64,000 bases of DNA from JAENVT01 sp963773085 (GTDB taxonomy: Bacteria; Actinomycetota; Acidimicrobiia; Acidimicrobiales; Ilumatobacteraceae), in NCBI GenBank assembly GCA_963773085.1, contig CAVYZS010000014.1, positions 248,001 to 312,000 on the forward strand. Reading direction: 5' to 3'. Shown here in pieces: positions 9,575-17,143 of the stretch (position 1 is its first letter; each line of letters starts with the position of its first letter). Below the pieces are notes generated by a model, which worked only from the letters and a program-made list of their open reading frames with translations, was not told where the DNA came from and ran no database searches. Both the position numbers and the translations under genes were made by a program.

Positions 9575-10270
9575 CTAGCCGACCCTCAGCACGAATCCGA
9601 CGCCGCGCACGGTGTCGATCAGTCGCGCAGCACCGGCGGACTCGAGCTTGCGTCGCAGGTAGCCGACGAACACATCGACCACGTTGGTTTCGACATCGAA
9701 GTCGTAACCCCACACCATCTCCAGCAGGCGAATCCTAGACAACACGATGCCGGGGTTGGCGGCGAATATCGGCGAGCAGGTCGAACTCACGCCTCGACAG
9801 TTCGAGCCGAGTGTTGTCGACGGTGGCAACCCGCCGATCGAGATCGATCCACAGTGGTCCCGGCGGCCAGTACCGACGTGGCTCCTGGATGCGGCGGGAC
9901 CGCGCAGCAGGGCGTGAAGCCGGGCGGCCAATTCGTCGAGCGAGAACGGCTTGACCAGGTAGTCGTCGGCGCCGGCCTGCAGACCGGCGACGCGATCGCC
10001 GACCTGATCTCGGGCCGACAGGATCAGGATCGGCGTGTCGACATCGAGTCCCCGCAAGCGAGTGCACAGCTCGATACCCGACATGCCGGGCAAGCCGACA
10101 TCGACGATCATCAGATCGGGCCGACGCCGGGCAACGGCCGCGATCGCCGATTCGGCGTCGGACACTGACGAAACGTCGAAGCCGTGCACCCCGAGTCCAC
10201 GATCGACCGCGGTGCGCACAGCGTCGTCGTCCTCCACGACCAGGACGCGTCCACCGTCGCCTGAGGTCAT
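9575..10270 (-). CDS. OmpR/PhoB-family response regulator (two compensating frameshifts)
   Basis: DNA-binding partner of the kinase downstream. The receiver domain shows the acidic pair VVEDDD, phosphoacceptor Asp in LMIVDVGLPGMSG, Thr/Ser in LILSARD and Lys in DDYLVKPFSLDEL. The winged-helix end reads RLLEMVWGYDFDVETNVVDVFVGYLRRKLE. Between about 9896 and 9757 the apparent protein is nonsense, while the next frame reads PLWIDLDRRVATVDNTRLEL and SRREFDLLADI, the normal start of the effector domain. Two opposite indels therefore hide inside an otherwise open frame. ATG 10270 is chosen; GTG 10285 is possible. Confidence 0.88.
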   Translation of the reverse strand: MTSGDGGRVLVVEDDDAVRTAVDRGLGVHGFDVSSVSDAESAIAAVARRRPDLMIVDVGLPGMSGIELCTRLRGLDVDTPILILSARDQVGDRVAGLQAGADDYLVKPFSLDELAARLHALLRGPAASRSHVGTGRRDHCGSISIGGLPPSTTLGSNCRGVSSTCSPIFAANPGIVLSRIRLLEMVWGYDFDVETNVVDVFVGYLRRKLESAGAARLIDTVRGVGFVLRVG

Positions 10271-10307
10271 ACCGCTCGTCGACACAGGAACAGTCTGACC
10301 TCAGCCG

Positions 10308-10690
10308 TCAGTCCTGGCTGAGATCCGCGTCGATACCGGCGAGCAGTTGATCGATCTCGTCGAGTTGCTGCTCGAGCTCGGCAATATCCGCCTCGGTCAT
10401 CGAGACGGCCGAATCCGTCACACCCGGTGCGGCAGTCGTCGTCGGAACCGTCGTGACGGAGGGTGTGGTGGACGTCGGCTCCGTTGTGGCCGGCCCGGTT
10501 GTGACAGGCGCGGTTGTGACGGCGCGGTGACGGCTGGCTGTGTCGGGGTCGGGCTGGTCACCTGCACCGTCGAAACGCCCGCGGCGTCGGACGATCCGCA
10601 GGCAGCCAACCCGACGGCGCCGAACCCGATGATGGTGACCAGGGCGAGAGCCTTCAGCGCCGGCGGGCGATCGTGGTCGCGACCCGCCAT
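10308..10690 (-). CDS. small Thr-rich lipoprotein (frameshifted)
   Basis: Unrecognised secreted protein of about 127 residues. Residues from MAGRDHDRPPALKALAL form a signal peptide with a lipobox LAAC, so it is probably lipid-anchored. A Thr/Pro/Ser-rich linker follows (VTTAPVTTGPATTEPTSTTP), then an acidic coiled-coil-like end EADIAELEQQLDEIDQLLAG. An indel near 10530 separates the signal-peptide frame from the rest. The ATG overlaps the stop of the upstream secreted protein by one base (TGATG), so the two are co-translated. They may form an envelope pair linked to the adjacent two-component system, which is inference from position only. Confidence 0.65.
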
Positions 10691-11088
10691 CAGACATCGA
10701 CCCCGTGGTTGCGGCACAGATCGGCAAGCTTCGTCAGGCGTATCTGGCGCTGCGCCAACACCTCGAGGGTCTGGGTGCGTACCGCCAGACGGTTCTCGAG
10801 GACCGTCACGAGCTGTGTCCGGCCCTTGGCCTTGGCATCGTCGATCTGCGCCTGCAGCCATGCGAGCGAGCCCTTGGTGGCCGCATCGCCGTTCAGCCGG
10901 GTGATCACGTTGGTGGTTCGCAGCTGCAGGTTCGGGATCCGCAGGCATGCTCGTTCGAAGCGGGGTGGAAGTTCGCCGGTACCCGCAGCGTGAGCGGCGG
11001 TCGGCACGACCAGCCCAGCGCCTGCCGCAACGACGACGGCACTCATCAGGATCGTGGACTTGAGCGTTGTACGACGGGGGGTCGTCAT
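10690..11088 (-). CDS. secreted helical protein of unknown function
   Basis: A 132-residue protein with a Sec signal peptide (TILMSAVVVAAGAGLVVPTA, cleavage likely after AHA). The mature part is mostly helical and charged (AWLQAQIDDAKAKGRTQLVT, then TQTLEVLAQRQIRLTKLADL), suggesting a coiled coil. Two cysteines (ERACLRIPN and DLCRNHG) sit near the ends and may form a disulfide. A strong ribosome site (AAGGAGA) lies about 8 nt before ATG 11088. It heads a run with the lipoprotein and perhaps the regulator and kinase, and diverges from the GNAT gene across a 128-bp region holding two palindromes. I do not recognise a family. Confidence 0.7.
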   Translation of the reverse strand: MTTPRRTTLKSTILMSAVVVAAGAGLVVPTAAHAAGTGELPPRFERACLRIPNLQLRTTNVITRLNGDAATKGSLAWLQAQIDDAKAKGRTQLVTVLENRLAVRTQTLEVLAQRQIRLTKLADLCRNHGVDV

Positions 11089-11154
11089 CGGAATCTCCTT
11101 GGGTCACGCCGGCGAACTGTTCACCGGACATGCATCACAATGAATCGGTACTCT

Positions 11155-11164
11155 GAGACGTCTC
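11155..11164. promoter_or_regulatory. palindrome GAGACGTCTC
   Basis: A perfect 10-bp palindrome in the divergent intergenic region 11089-11216, 11 bp from the Crp-like site. Possible operator; there is no other support. Confidence 0.35.
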
Positions 11165-11175
11165 TGTGAGGATGT

Positions 11176-11191
11176 TGTGACATACGTCACA
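11176..11191. promoter_or_regulatory. Crp/Fnr-type operator TGTGACATACGTCACA
   Basis: The arms TGTGA and TCACA are separated by 6 bp, an exact match to the Crp consensus. It is centred about 33 bp before GTG 11217 and overlaps the -35 position of that gene's promoter, so it could act on the GNAT gene, on the divergent secreted-protein operon, or on both. Confidence 0.55.
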
Positions 11192-11204
11192 GTGACATGT
11201 GCAT

Positions 11205-11210
11205 TACAGT
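11205..11210 (+). promoter_or_regulatory. -10 element TACAGT, leaderless start
   Basis: TACAGT ends 6 nt before GTG 11217. No ribosome site is present. Confidence 0.55.
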
Positions 11211-11216
11211 TGACTC

Positions 11217-11624
11217 GTGATCTCCTTCGAATGGCGCGGCCGATTCGACAACACGGAAATCAACCGTCTGCACGCCGAGGCCTTCGGGACCAGGCTCTTC
11301 AGCGACGCCGAGTGGGACTGGGTGGAACAGACGTCGAGGCACAGCCTCGGTTGGGTGACGGCACGTCGCGGCGGGGAACTCGTCGGCTTCGTCAACGTGC
11401 TGTGGGATGGTCTGGTCCACGCCTGGATCCAGGACACCATGGTGGCGATCACCCACCGCGGTGCGGACGTCGGCACGAGCCTGGTCGCCGTGGCGACCGA
11501 GCAGGCGCGAGCCGCCGGCTGCGAGTGGCTGCACGTCGATTTCGACGAGCATCTGCGCAGCTTCTACCTCGGCGCCTGCGGCTTCCGATCGACGCCCGCC
11601 GGCCTGATCGCACTCCAGGAGTAG
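11217..11624 (+). CDS. GNAT-family N-acetyltransferase
   Basis: A 135-residue single-domain acetyltransferase. The acetyl-CoA fold is visible as GWVTARRGGELVGFVNVLWD, the beta-4 strand WIQDTMVAITHRGADVG in the place of the pyrophosphate loop, GTSLVAVATEQARAAGCEWL, and the typical end SFYLGACGFRSTPAGLIALQ. The substrate is unknown. GTG 11217 is chosen because a TACAGT box lies 6 nt upstream. The Crp-type operator upstream suggests regulation by a cyclic-nucleotide or Fnr-like protein. It ends 19 nt from the converging dehydratase gene. Confidence 0.8.
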   Translation: MISFEWRGRFDNTEINRLHAEAFGTRLFSDAEWDWVEQTSRHSLGWVTARRGGELVGFVNVLWDGLVHAWIQDTMVAITHRGADVGTSLVAVATEQARAAGCEWLHVDFDEHLRSFYLGACGFRSTPAGLIALQE

Positions 11625-11643
11625 TCACACGCCCAGATGGGGC

Positions 11644-12618
11644 TTAGGCAGCCGGGGTGTGACCGGCGAGGATCTCGGCGAGCATCGGTGCGTCGATGTT
11701 GCCGCCAGTGGCGATGATGCCGACCCGTTTACCCGCCATCCGATCCCGTTCGATCAGCAATCCGGCGAGTGCGGCGGCGCCGGAAGGTTCGATCAGGTGA
11801 TGCGTACATCGGGTCAACAGTCGAACCGCCTCGGCGCACTCATCCTCGGTGATCTGCACGATCCGCGCTGCGCCGTCGCAGATGAGGTCGATCGCCTGCG
11901 GATCGGGGACACGCGTGGCGATCCCGTCGATGAACGTCGCCGACGTCTCGGTGCTGATCGGCGAACGCGCCGCGAACGACAGTGCGGTGGACGGTGCCAA
12001 CTCGGAGACGACTCCGATGATCTCGGTGCGCAAACCCAGGAGATCGCGCATGGTCATGAGGCCACAGATCCCCGACCCCATTCCAATGGGCACGTACACG
12101 GCGTCGAGTTCGCCGGCCGACGTGAACAACTCATGTGCATAGGTCGCCACACCCCTGCACAAGTCGCGGTGGAACGAGGGAACCGCCTCGAGCCCACGCT
12201 CCTCGGCGAGCAACACGGAGTGTTCACGCGCCGCTTGGAAGTCGACTCCGTGCTCGATCAGTTCGGCTCCGAATCCGCTCATCGCCGCGTTCTTGTCGGC
12301 ACTGTTGCCATGGGGGACCACGATCGTCACAGCCAAACCGGTGGCTCGACCGGCGAACGCCAAGCTCTGCCCGTGGTTGCCGCGAGTGGCACTGACCACA
12401 CCGGGCACCGTTGGGCGTTCGCGAACCAGACGGTCGATGTACACCAGCCCACCGCGTACCTTGAACGCGCCGGTCGGCGTGCAGTTCTCGTGCTTGACCC
12501 ACACCTCGGCACCGACATGTGCCTCCAGCAGCGGCCACCTGAATTGCGGGGTCGGCGCCATGTGGCGGCTGACCACCGCCGAGGCCTCGGCGAACTCGTC
12601 GATGGTGAAGAACGTCAT
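11644..12618 (-). CDS. PLP-dependent serine/threonine dehydratase family protein
   Basis: A 324-residue fold-type II PLP enzyme. The Schiff-base lysine is in PTGAFKVRGGLVYID, the substrate loop in SATRGNHGQSLAFAG, the glycine-rich phosphate loop in YVPIGMGSGICGL, and the C-terminal end reads IIATGGNIDAPMLAEIL. It resembles threonine dehydratase-like and hydroxyectoine or hydroxyaspartate utilisation dehydratases, so the true substrate is open. It has no ACT domain, so it is not a classical regulated IlvA. ATG 12618 overlaps the stop of the cyclo-ligase gene (ATGA), indicating coupling. A second family member lies at 61690. The frame is intact. Confidence 0.85.
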   Translation of the reverse strand: MTFFTIDEFAEASAVVSRHMAPTPQFRWPLLEAHVGAEVWVKHENCTPTGAFKVRGGLVYIDRLVRERPTVPGVVSATRGNHGQSLAFAGRATGLAVTIVVPHGNSADKNAAMSGFGAELIEHGVDFQAAREHSVLLAEERGLEAVPSFHRDLCRGVATYAHELFTSAGELDAVYVPIGMGSGICGLMTMRDLLGLRTEIIGVVSELAPSTALSFAARSPISTETSATFIDGIATRVPDPQAIDLICDGAARIVQITEDECAEAVRLLTRCTHHLIEPSGAAALAGLLIERDRMAGKRVGIIATGGNIDAPMLAEILAGHTPAA

Positions 12619-13130
12619 GCCGACACGACCATACCGACGCGAACATCGTGCGCCGTCACGGGCATCTCGTCGACCAGTTGGTCCGTGAAGCACACTCCGA
12701 TGGACGCCGCAGGAACTGTAGGGAGAAACCGGTCGTAGTAACCCTGGCCGTAACCCAGTCGATCCCCGGCTGCCGTGAACGCCAGCCCGGGCACGATCAC
12801 CAGATCGATCTCGCCGAGGCCGACAGCCGGTCCGCTGGGCTCTCGCACACCGAACTTGCTGGCAACGAGTGGCGAGTCGCCATCGACGGCGACGATCCCC
12901 GACGACTCGACACGCGGTAGTAACAGGCGCTTGCCCTCGACCGTCAACCGGGCGAACAACGGATCTGTGTCGGGTTCACCGTTGAACGCCACGAACGCCA
13001 TCACGCTGCCGGCCCGGCGATACGCATCCTGTTCGGCGAGCTTGGCCCACAGCTGCACACTGCGCATCAGGTGGTCGTCGACCATCTCGCGAACCATTCG
13101 CATGCGTGTGCGCAGAGCTGCCTTCTCCAT
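12615..13130 (-). CDS. 5-formyltetrahydrofolate cyclo-ligase
   Basis: ATP-dependent conversion of 5-formyl-THF to 5,10-methenyl-THF, which salvages the storage folate. The 171-residue chain shows the N-terminal basic helix KAALRTRMRMV, the middle RLLLPRVESSG and the family signature GYGQGYYDRFLPTVP with VIVPGLAFTAAGDRLG before it. ATG 13130 is used; GTG codons at 13133 and 13139 are alternatives. It overlaps the dehydratase by 4 nt and diverges from the flavin reductase across 60 bp. The frame is intact. Confidence 0.92.
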   Translation of the reverse strand: MEKAALRTRMRMVREMVDDHLMRSVQLWAKLAEQDAYRRAGSVMAFVAFNGEPDTDPLFARLTVEGKRLLLPRVESSGIVAVDGDSPLVASKFGVREPSGPAVGLGEIDLVIVPGLAFTAAGDRLGYGQGYYDRFLPTVPAASIGVCFTDQLVDEMPVTAHDVRVGMVVSA

Positions 13131-13176
13131 CACTCGCACAGCGTCCCACGGCTGTCAACGCAGCCCGGCCCGGAAG

Positions 13177-13182
13177 TACAGT
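13177..13182 (+). promoter_or_regulatory. -10 element TACAGT near leaderless start
   Basis: TACAGT lies 5 nt before GTG 13188 and 8 nt before ATG 13191. Confidence 0.5.
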
Positions 13183-13190
13183 CCACCGTG

Positions 13191-13688
13191 ATGTCCATCG
13201 ATCCAATGAAATATCGCCTCGTGCTCGGCCACTTCCCCACGGGCGTCACCGTGGTCACGGCGATGGTCGATGGTGAGCCCGTCGGCTTCACCATCGGCTC
13301 CTTCACGTCGGTGTCGCTCGACCCCCCACTGGTGGGGTTCTTACCGATGACGACGTCCGAGCGATGGCTGCGGATGGCATCGACCGGCTCGTTCTGCGTC
13401 AACGTGCTCGGCATCGATCACGGCGAGCTGTGCTGGCGATTCGCCAAGAGCAGCATCGAGGAGCCGTTCGAAGGTATCGGTTGGTCACCGTCGCCGGTCA
13501 CTGGTTCGCCGATCATCGATGGTGCCATCGCCTGGATGGACTGCACCACCGCCGAGGTGGTCGACGCCGGCGATCATTTCTTCGTCATGGGCCTGATCGT
13601 CGCCATGGATCACGCCGACCCCGACAGTCAGCCGGCTCCGTTGTTGTTCTTCCGCGGCCAGCTCGGCGGCTTCGTCGGGCAGACGTGA
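13191..13688 (+). CDS. flavin reductase domain protein
   Basis: A 165-residue FMN-binding split-barrel protein of the flavin-reductase family (PF01613), which supplies reduced flavin to two-component monooxygenases. Family signs are GHFPTGVTVVTAMVDGEPVG, FTIGSFTSVSLDPPLVGFLP, GSFCVNVLG, and DCTTAEVVDAGDHFFVMGLI. ATG 13191 (MSIDPMKYRLVLG) is chosen; GTG 13188 is directly upstream and could be used. No monooxygenase is adjacent. It overlaps the following DUF3054 gene by 4 nt (GTGA). The frame is intact. Confidence 0.88.
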   Translation: MSIDPMKYRLVLGHFPTGVTVVTAMVDGEPVGFTIGSFTSVSLDPPLVGFLPMTTSERWLRMASTGSFCVNVLGIDHGELCWRFAKSSIEEPFEGIGWSPSPVTGSPIIDGAIAWMDCTTAEVVDAGDHFFVMGLIVAMDHADPDSQPAPLLFFRGQLGGFVGQT

Positions 13689-14047
13689 CTCGCCGCGTCG
13701 TGCTCGCCGCACTCGCCGACATCGCCTCCATCCTCGTGTTCGTCGCGATCGGTAGGCGCAACCATGACGAGTCCGCAGCCGTCGACGGCATCCTCACGGT
13801 CGCCGCACCGTTTCTGATCGCGCTCCTCGTCGGCTGGATCGTCGCCAGGGCGTGGACACGCCCGATGGAGGTCGACGTCGCGTTCATCATCTGGCCGATC
13901 ACGGTTGCAGTCGGCATGGTGCTGCGCAACGTCGTGTTCGACCGTGGCACCGCCCTCCCATTCATCATCGTCGCCACCGCGGTCACCGGTGTGTTCCTCG
14001 TCGGTTGGCGTATGGTTGCGTCTCGTGCCACAGTGCCAGGTCGCTAA
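13685..14047 (+). CDS. DUF3054 integral membrane protein
   Basis: A 120-residue protein with four membrane helices: LAALADIASILVFVAIG, AAPFLIALLVGWIV, FIIWPITVAVGMVLRNVVF and LPFIIVATAVTGVFLVGW. This matches the actinobacterial DUF3054 family, whose function is unknown. The start GTG 13685 overlaps the flavin-reductase stop. It ends just before the dyad repeat at 14060, which separates it from the convergent hydroxyacid dehydrogenase. Confidence 0.85.
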   Translation: MTRRVVLAALADIASILVFVAIGRRNHDESAAVDGILTVAAPFLIALLVGWIVARAWTRPMEVDVAFIIWPITVAVGMVLRNVVFDRGTALPFIIVATAVTGVFLVGWRMVASRATVPGR

Positions 14048-14059
14048 GCCCTTCCACCC

Positions 14060-14112
14060 CCGAACTTTGTCTCTCCGAACATGCTCAGCATGTTGAGAGC
14101 GACAAAGCTCGG
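14060..14112. repeat. 53-bp dyad repeat, copy A (probable bidirectional terminator)
   Basis: Imperfect inverted repeat with arms CTTTGTC...AACATGCT and AGCATGTT...GACAAAG. It fills the gap between two convergent genes. Its reverse complement closely matches the element at 50971-51027, so it belongs to a dispersed family rather than being a one-off hairpin. Confidence 0.7.
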
Positions 14113-14120
14113 TGTGCGGG

Positions 14121-15343
14121 TCAGGCGGGGTCGCTCAGCAGTTCGGCGCCGTGCTCGCGCAGCTCGGCGAGGGTGGTGACACCACTCAGCTGCATCACCG
14201 AACGCAACTGTTCGGTGAGCATGCCGATGACGTGCTCGACACCACGCTGCCCGGCCGCCGCCACGGCGTAGACGTAGGGACGGCCGATGAAGGCCATGTC
14301 GGCGCCCAAGGCGACCGCCACGGCGATGTCGGCTCCGTGACGCACCCCGGAGTCGATCACGATCGGTACATCGGGTCCTACGCCGGCGCGCAGCGGAGCG
14401 AGGAGATCGATGGTCGGTGTGCACCGATCGAGCTGGCGGCCACCGTGATTGGAGAGGTGGAAGCCGGTCGACCCCGATGTCGAGCGCGCGGCGGGCGTCG
14501 GCCGGCCCGATCGGGCCCTTGAGCAGGAGCGGACCATCCCACCGCTGGCGAATCTCTTCGATGTCGGACCAGTTCAGCGTCTGGTCGAACAACGATCCGA
14601 TTCGCGTCGACGCCGCGCTCTTCACCTCGGCGGGCGAGAGCGCGGTGAAGTTGGCGAAGCCGATGGCCGGGCTGCGCAGCATCTTGATCCAGTAGCCGGG
14701 TCGCAAGGCGATGTCGAGGATCGTGCGCGGGCTGAGTTGCGGTGGAATCGTGAGACCGTTGCGCAGGTCTCGCGTTCGACGCCCCGTGACCACGGTGTCG
14801 ATGGTGATCTCCAGGGCCTGATACCCGGCCGCCGCGGCACGGTCGATCAGCGGATCACTGAGTCGACGATCGGCGGTGACGTACAGCTGGAACCACAGGT
14901 TGGGGTGGCCGGTGGCGGCGACCTCCTCGATGGTGGTCGTGCCCATCGTCGACAACGTGTACGGAATGCCTTTGACCATCGCTGCCGCGGCACGACGACA
15001 CCTCACCGGTCGGGTGCATCATGCGGGTGTACCCGGTGGGGGCCAATCCGAGTGGCACCAGATACGGGTGATCGAAGAGCTCGCCGGTGAGGTCGGTCAC
15101 CGAGACGTCGCGAAGCAGCTGCGGGCTGCAGCTTGCGGCGGATGAACGCGTCGCGGTTGGCCTGGAGCGCGATCTCCTCGTCGGCTCCGCCGTCGACGTA
15201 GTCGAACACAGCTCGTCGGCAGCTTGCGTCTTGGCCACGACTCGGAAATCGTCGGGCATGTGGCACCGATCGAGCACACGCTGCACCGGGTCGCGCTCGA
15301 AACGGCGCAGTTGGATCAGCTCGAGAACTTCTTGGAGGTTCAT
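14121..15343 (-). CDS. FMN-dependent alpha-hydroxyacid dehydrogenase, lactate dehydrogenase-like (frameshifted)
   Basis: TIM-barrel FMN enzyme oxidising L-lactate or another 2-hydroxyacid to the keto acid. Signature parts appear in order: FDYVDGGADEEIALQANRDA, PYLVPLGLAPTGYTRMMHP, PYTLSTMGTTTIEEVA, WFQLYVTADR, LLLKGPIGPADARRALDIGV, and the catalytic His in LSNHGGRQLD followed by DIAVAVALGADMAFIGRPYV. At least four indels (near 15200, 15100, 15010 and 14470) break the frame, though the parts join to a normal length near 405 residues. ATG 15343 (MNLQEVLELIQLRRFERD) is the start, 21 nt after ilvD, so it probably shares the ilvD transcript. Confidence 0.85.
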
Positions 15344-15363
15344 GATGTCGCGCCGCGGCAGGC

Positions 15364-17073
15364 TCAGAGGGTGTTGGTGATCGCGCCGGTTTCGGCACCC
15401 TGCACCAGCTTGGCGTACTTGCCGAGCACACCGCTGGTGTAGCGCGGCGGGTTGGGTGACCACGAGGCCTTTCGCCTGGCGAGCTCGCCGTCGTCGACCA
15501 ACAGGTCGAGCGTCAGCTCATGGACGTCGATGAGGATCTGATCGCCGTCGTGGACATAGGCAATCGGGCCGCCGTCGACGGCTTCGGGCGCGACGTGGCC
15601 GATGCAGAACCCCCACGTGCCGCCACTGAACCGGCCGTCGGTGATCAGCGCGCAATCGGCACCGCGACCGGCACCCTTCAGCGCTCCGGTGATCGCCAAC
15701 ATCTCGCGCATCCCCGGCCCGCCCTTGGGGCCTTCGTAGCGGATCACCAGCACTGTGCCGGGAATGATCGAGCCGGACAGGATCGCGTCCATGGCGCCGT
15801 CCTCGCCGTCGAACACCCGCGCCGTGCCCTCGAATCGCATCTGCTCCTTGCTGAGACCGGCGACCTTGACGACGGCACCCCTGGGCGCCAGCGAGCCGGT
15901 GAGCACGTTGATCCCGCCCTCGGTGTGCAGCGGCTGATCGAGCGGATAGACCACCACACCATCGGGGCGCGGCGGGTCGATCTCGGCGAGGTTCTCGGCC
16001 ATCGTCTTGCCGGTTACTGTCATCACGTCACCGTGCAGCAAACCGGCGTCGAGCAGGTGCTTCATCACCACCGGCACACCACCGACCCGGTCGAGGTCGC
16101 TCATGTGGAACTTGCCGCCGGGCTTCATGTCGGCGATGTGCGGCACCTTGGCGGCGATTCGGTTGAAGTCGTCGAGGTGCAGGTCGACGCCGGCCTCGTT
16201 GGCGATGGCCAGCAGGTGCAGCACCGCGTTGGTCGAGCCGCCCAATGCCGACGTGACAGCGATGGCGTTCTCGAACGCCTTCTTGGTCATGATCATTCGC
16301 GGTGTGATCCCGAGGCGCAGCATGTTGACCACGGCCTCGCCGGCACGTCGGGCGTCGGCTTCGCGGCGGACGTCGACGGCCGGCGGCGACGCTGTGCCCG
16401 GCAACGACATGCCGATCGCTTCGGCGATCGAGCTCATCGTGTTGGCCGTGAACATGCCACCGCAGGCGCCCTCACCCGGACACGCCTTGCGCTCGATCTC
16501 GCCGAGCTCGGCCTCGGAGATCTTGCCGAGCGCACAGGCGCCGACGGCTTCGAACACGCTGGTGATGTCGAGCGCGACGCCGTTGTGCTCGCCCGGCAGG
16601 ATGGAGCCGTTGTAGACGAACACGCTGGGCAGGTCGAGCCGAGCCGCCGCCATCAGCATCGCCGGAATGCTCTTGTCGCAACCGGCCAGGCCGACAAATC
16701 CATCGAGTCGTTCGGCGTGCATGACGCACTCGACCGAGTCGGTGATGACCTCGCGGCTGACCAGCGAGGCGCGCATGCCCTCGTGGCCCATGCTGATGCC
16801 GTCGCTGACGGTGATGGTGCCGAACTCCATCGGAAACCCGCCGGCGGCCCGAATGCCCGCCTTGGTGTGCTCAGCCAGCTTGCGCAACGTCATGTTGCAC
16901 GGAGTGACGTCGTTCCAGGCGTTGGCGATGGCGATCTGCGGCTTCACCCAGTCGTCGTCGGTCATACCGACGGCGCGCAACATCGCTCGCGCCGGCGCCT
17001 TGGTCATGCCGTCGGTCACGTCGCGGCTTCGGGGTTTGACGTCGACGGGTGTGCCTGGTTCGTTCGCGGCCAT
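15364..17073 (-). CDS. ilvD: dihydroxy-acid dehydratase
   Basis: Fe-S dehydratase giving 2-oxo acids, the third step of valine/isoleucine synthesis. The 569-residue length is right. Cluster cysteines are in DVTPCNMTLRKL, GLAGCDKSIPAMLMA and GEGACGGMFTANTMSS. The C-terminal GRFSGGTWGFCIGHVAPEA carries the catalytic serine region. ATG 17073 has TAACTT 6 nt upstream and no ribosome site, so it is probably leaderless. It is separate from ilvBNC and so not under that attenuator. A 543-codon open frame on the opposite strand is only a coding shadow. Confidence 0.97.
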   Translation of the reverse strand: MAANEPGTPVDVKPRSRDVTDGMTKAPARAMLRAVGMTDDDWVKPQIAIANAWNDVTPCNMTLRKLAEHTKAGIRAAGGFPMEFGTITVSDGISMGHEGMRASLVSREVITDSVECVMHAERLDGFVGLAGCDKSIPAMLMAAARLDLPSVFVYNGSILPGEHNGVALDITSVFEAVGACALGKISEAELGEIERKACPGEGACGGMFTANTMSSIAEAIGMSLPGTASPPAVDVRREADARRAGEAVVNMLRLGITPRMIMTKKAFENAIAVTSALGGSTNAVLHLLAIANEAGVDLHLDDFNRIAAKVPHIADMKPGGKFHMSDLDRVGGVPVVMKHLLDAGLLHGDVMTVTGKTMAENLAEIDPPRPDGVVVYPLDQPLHTEGGINVLTGSLAPRGAVVKVAGLSKEQMRFEGTARVFDGEDGAMDAILSGSIIPGTVLVIRYEGPKGGPGMREMLAITGALKGAGRGADCALITDGRFSGGTWGFCIGHVAPEAVDGGPIAYVHDGDQILIDVHELTLDLLVDDGELARRKASWSPNPPRYTSGVLGKYAKLVQGAETGAITNTL

Positions 17074-17079
17074 GCGGCG

Positions 17080-17085
17080 AAGTTA
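17080..17085 (-). promoter_or_regulatory. -10 element TAACTT, leaderless start of ilvD
   Basis: Minus-strand TAACTT ends 6 nt before ATG 17073, giving ilvD its own promoter apart from the ABC genes upstream. Confidence 0.55.
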
Positions 17086-17143
17086 CCCGACGTCGACCGC
17101 CGGCACTCGATCCGATCGAGCCGGGGGCCGCGCCGGCCGCCGC

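Noticed and set aside
11625..11662. TCACAC ... GTGTGA inverted repeat between the GNAT and dehydratase genes
   Set aside because: The arms are short, far apart and one lies inside coding sequence; too weak to call a terminator.
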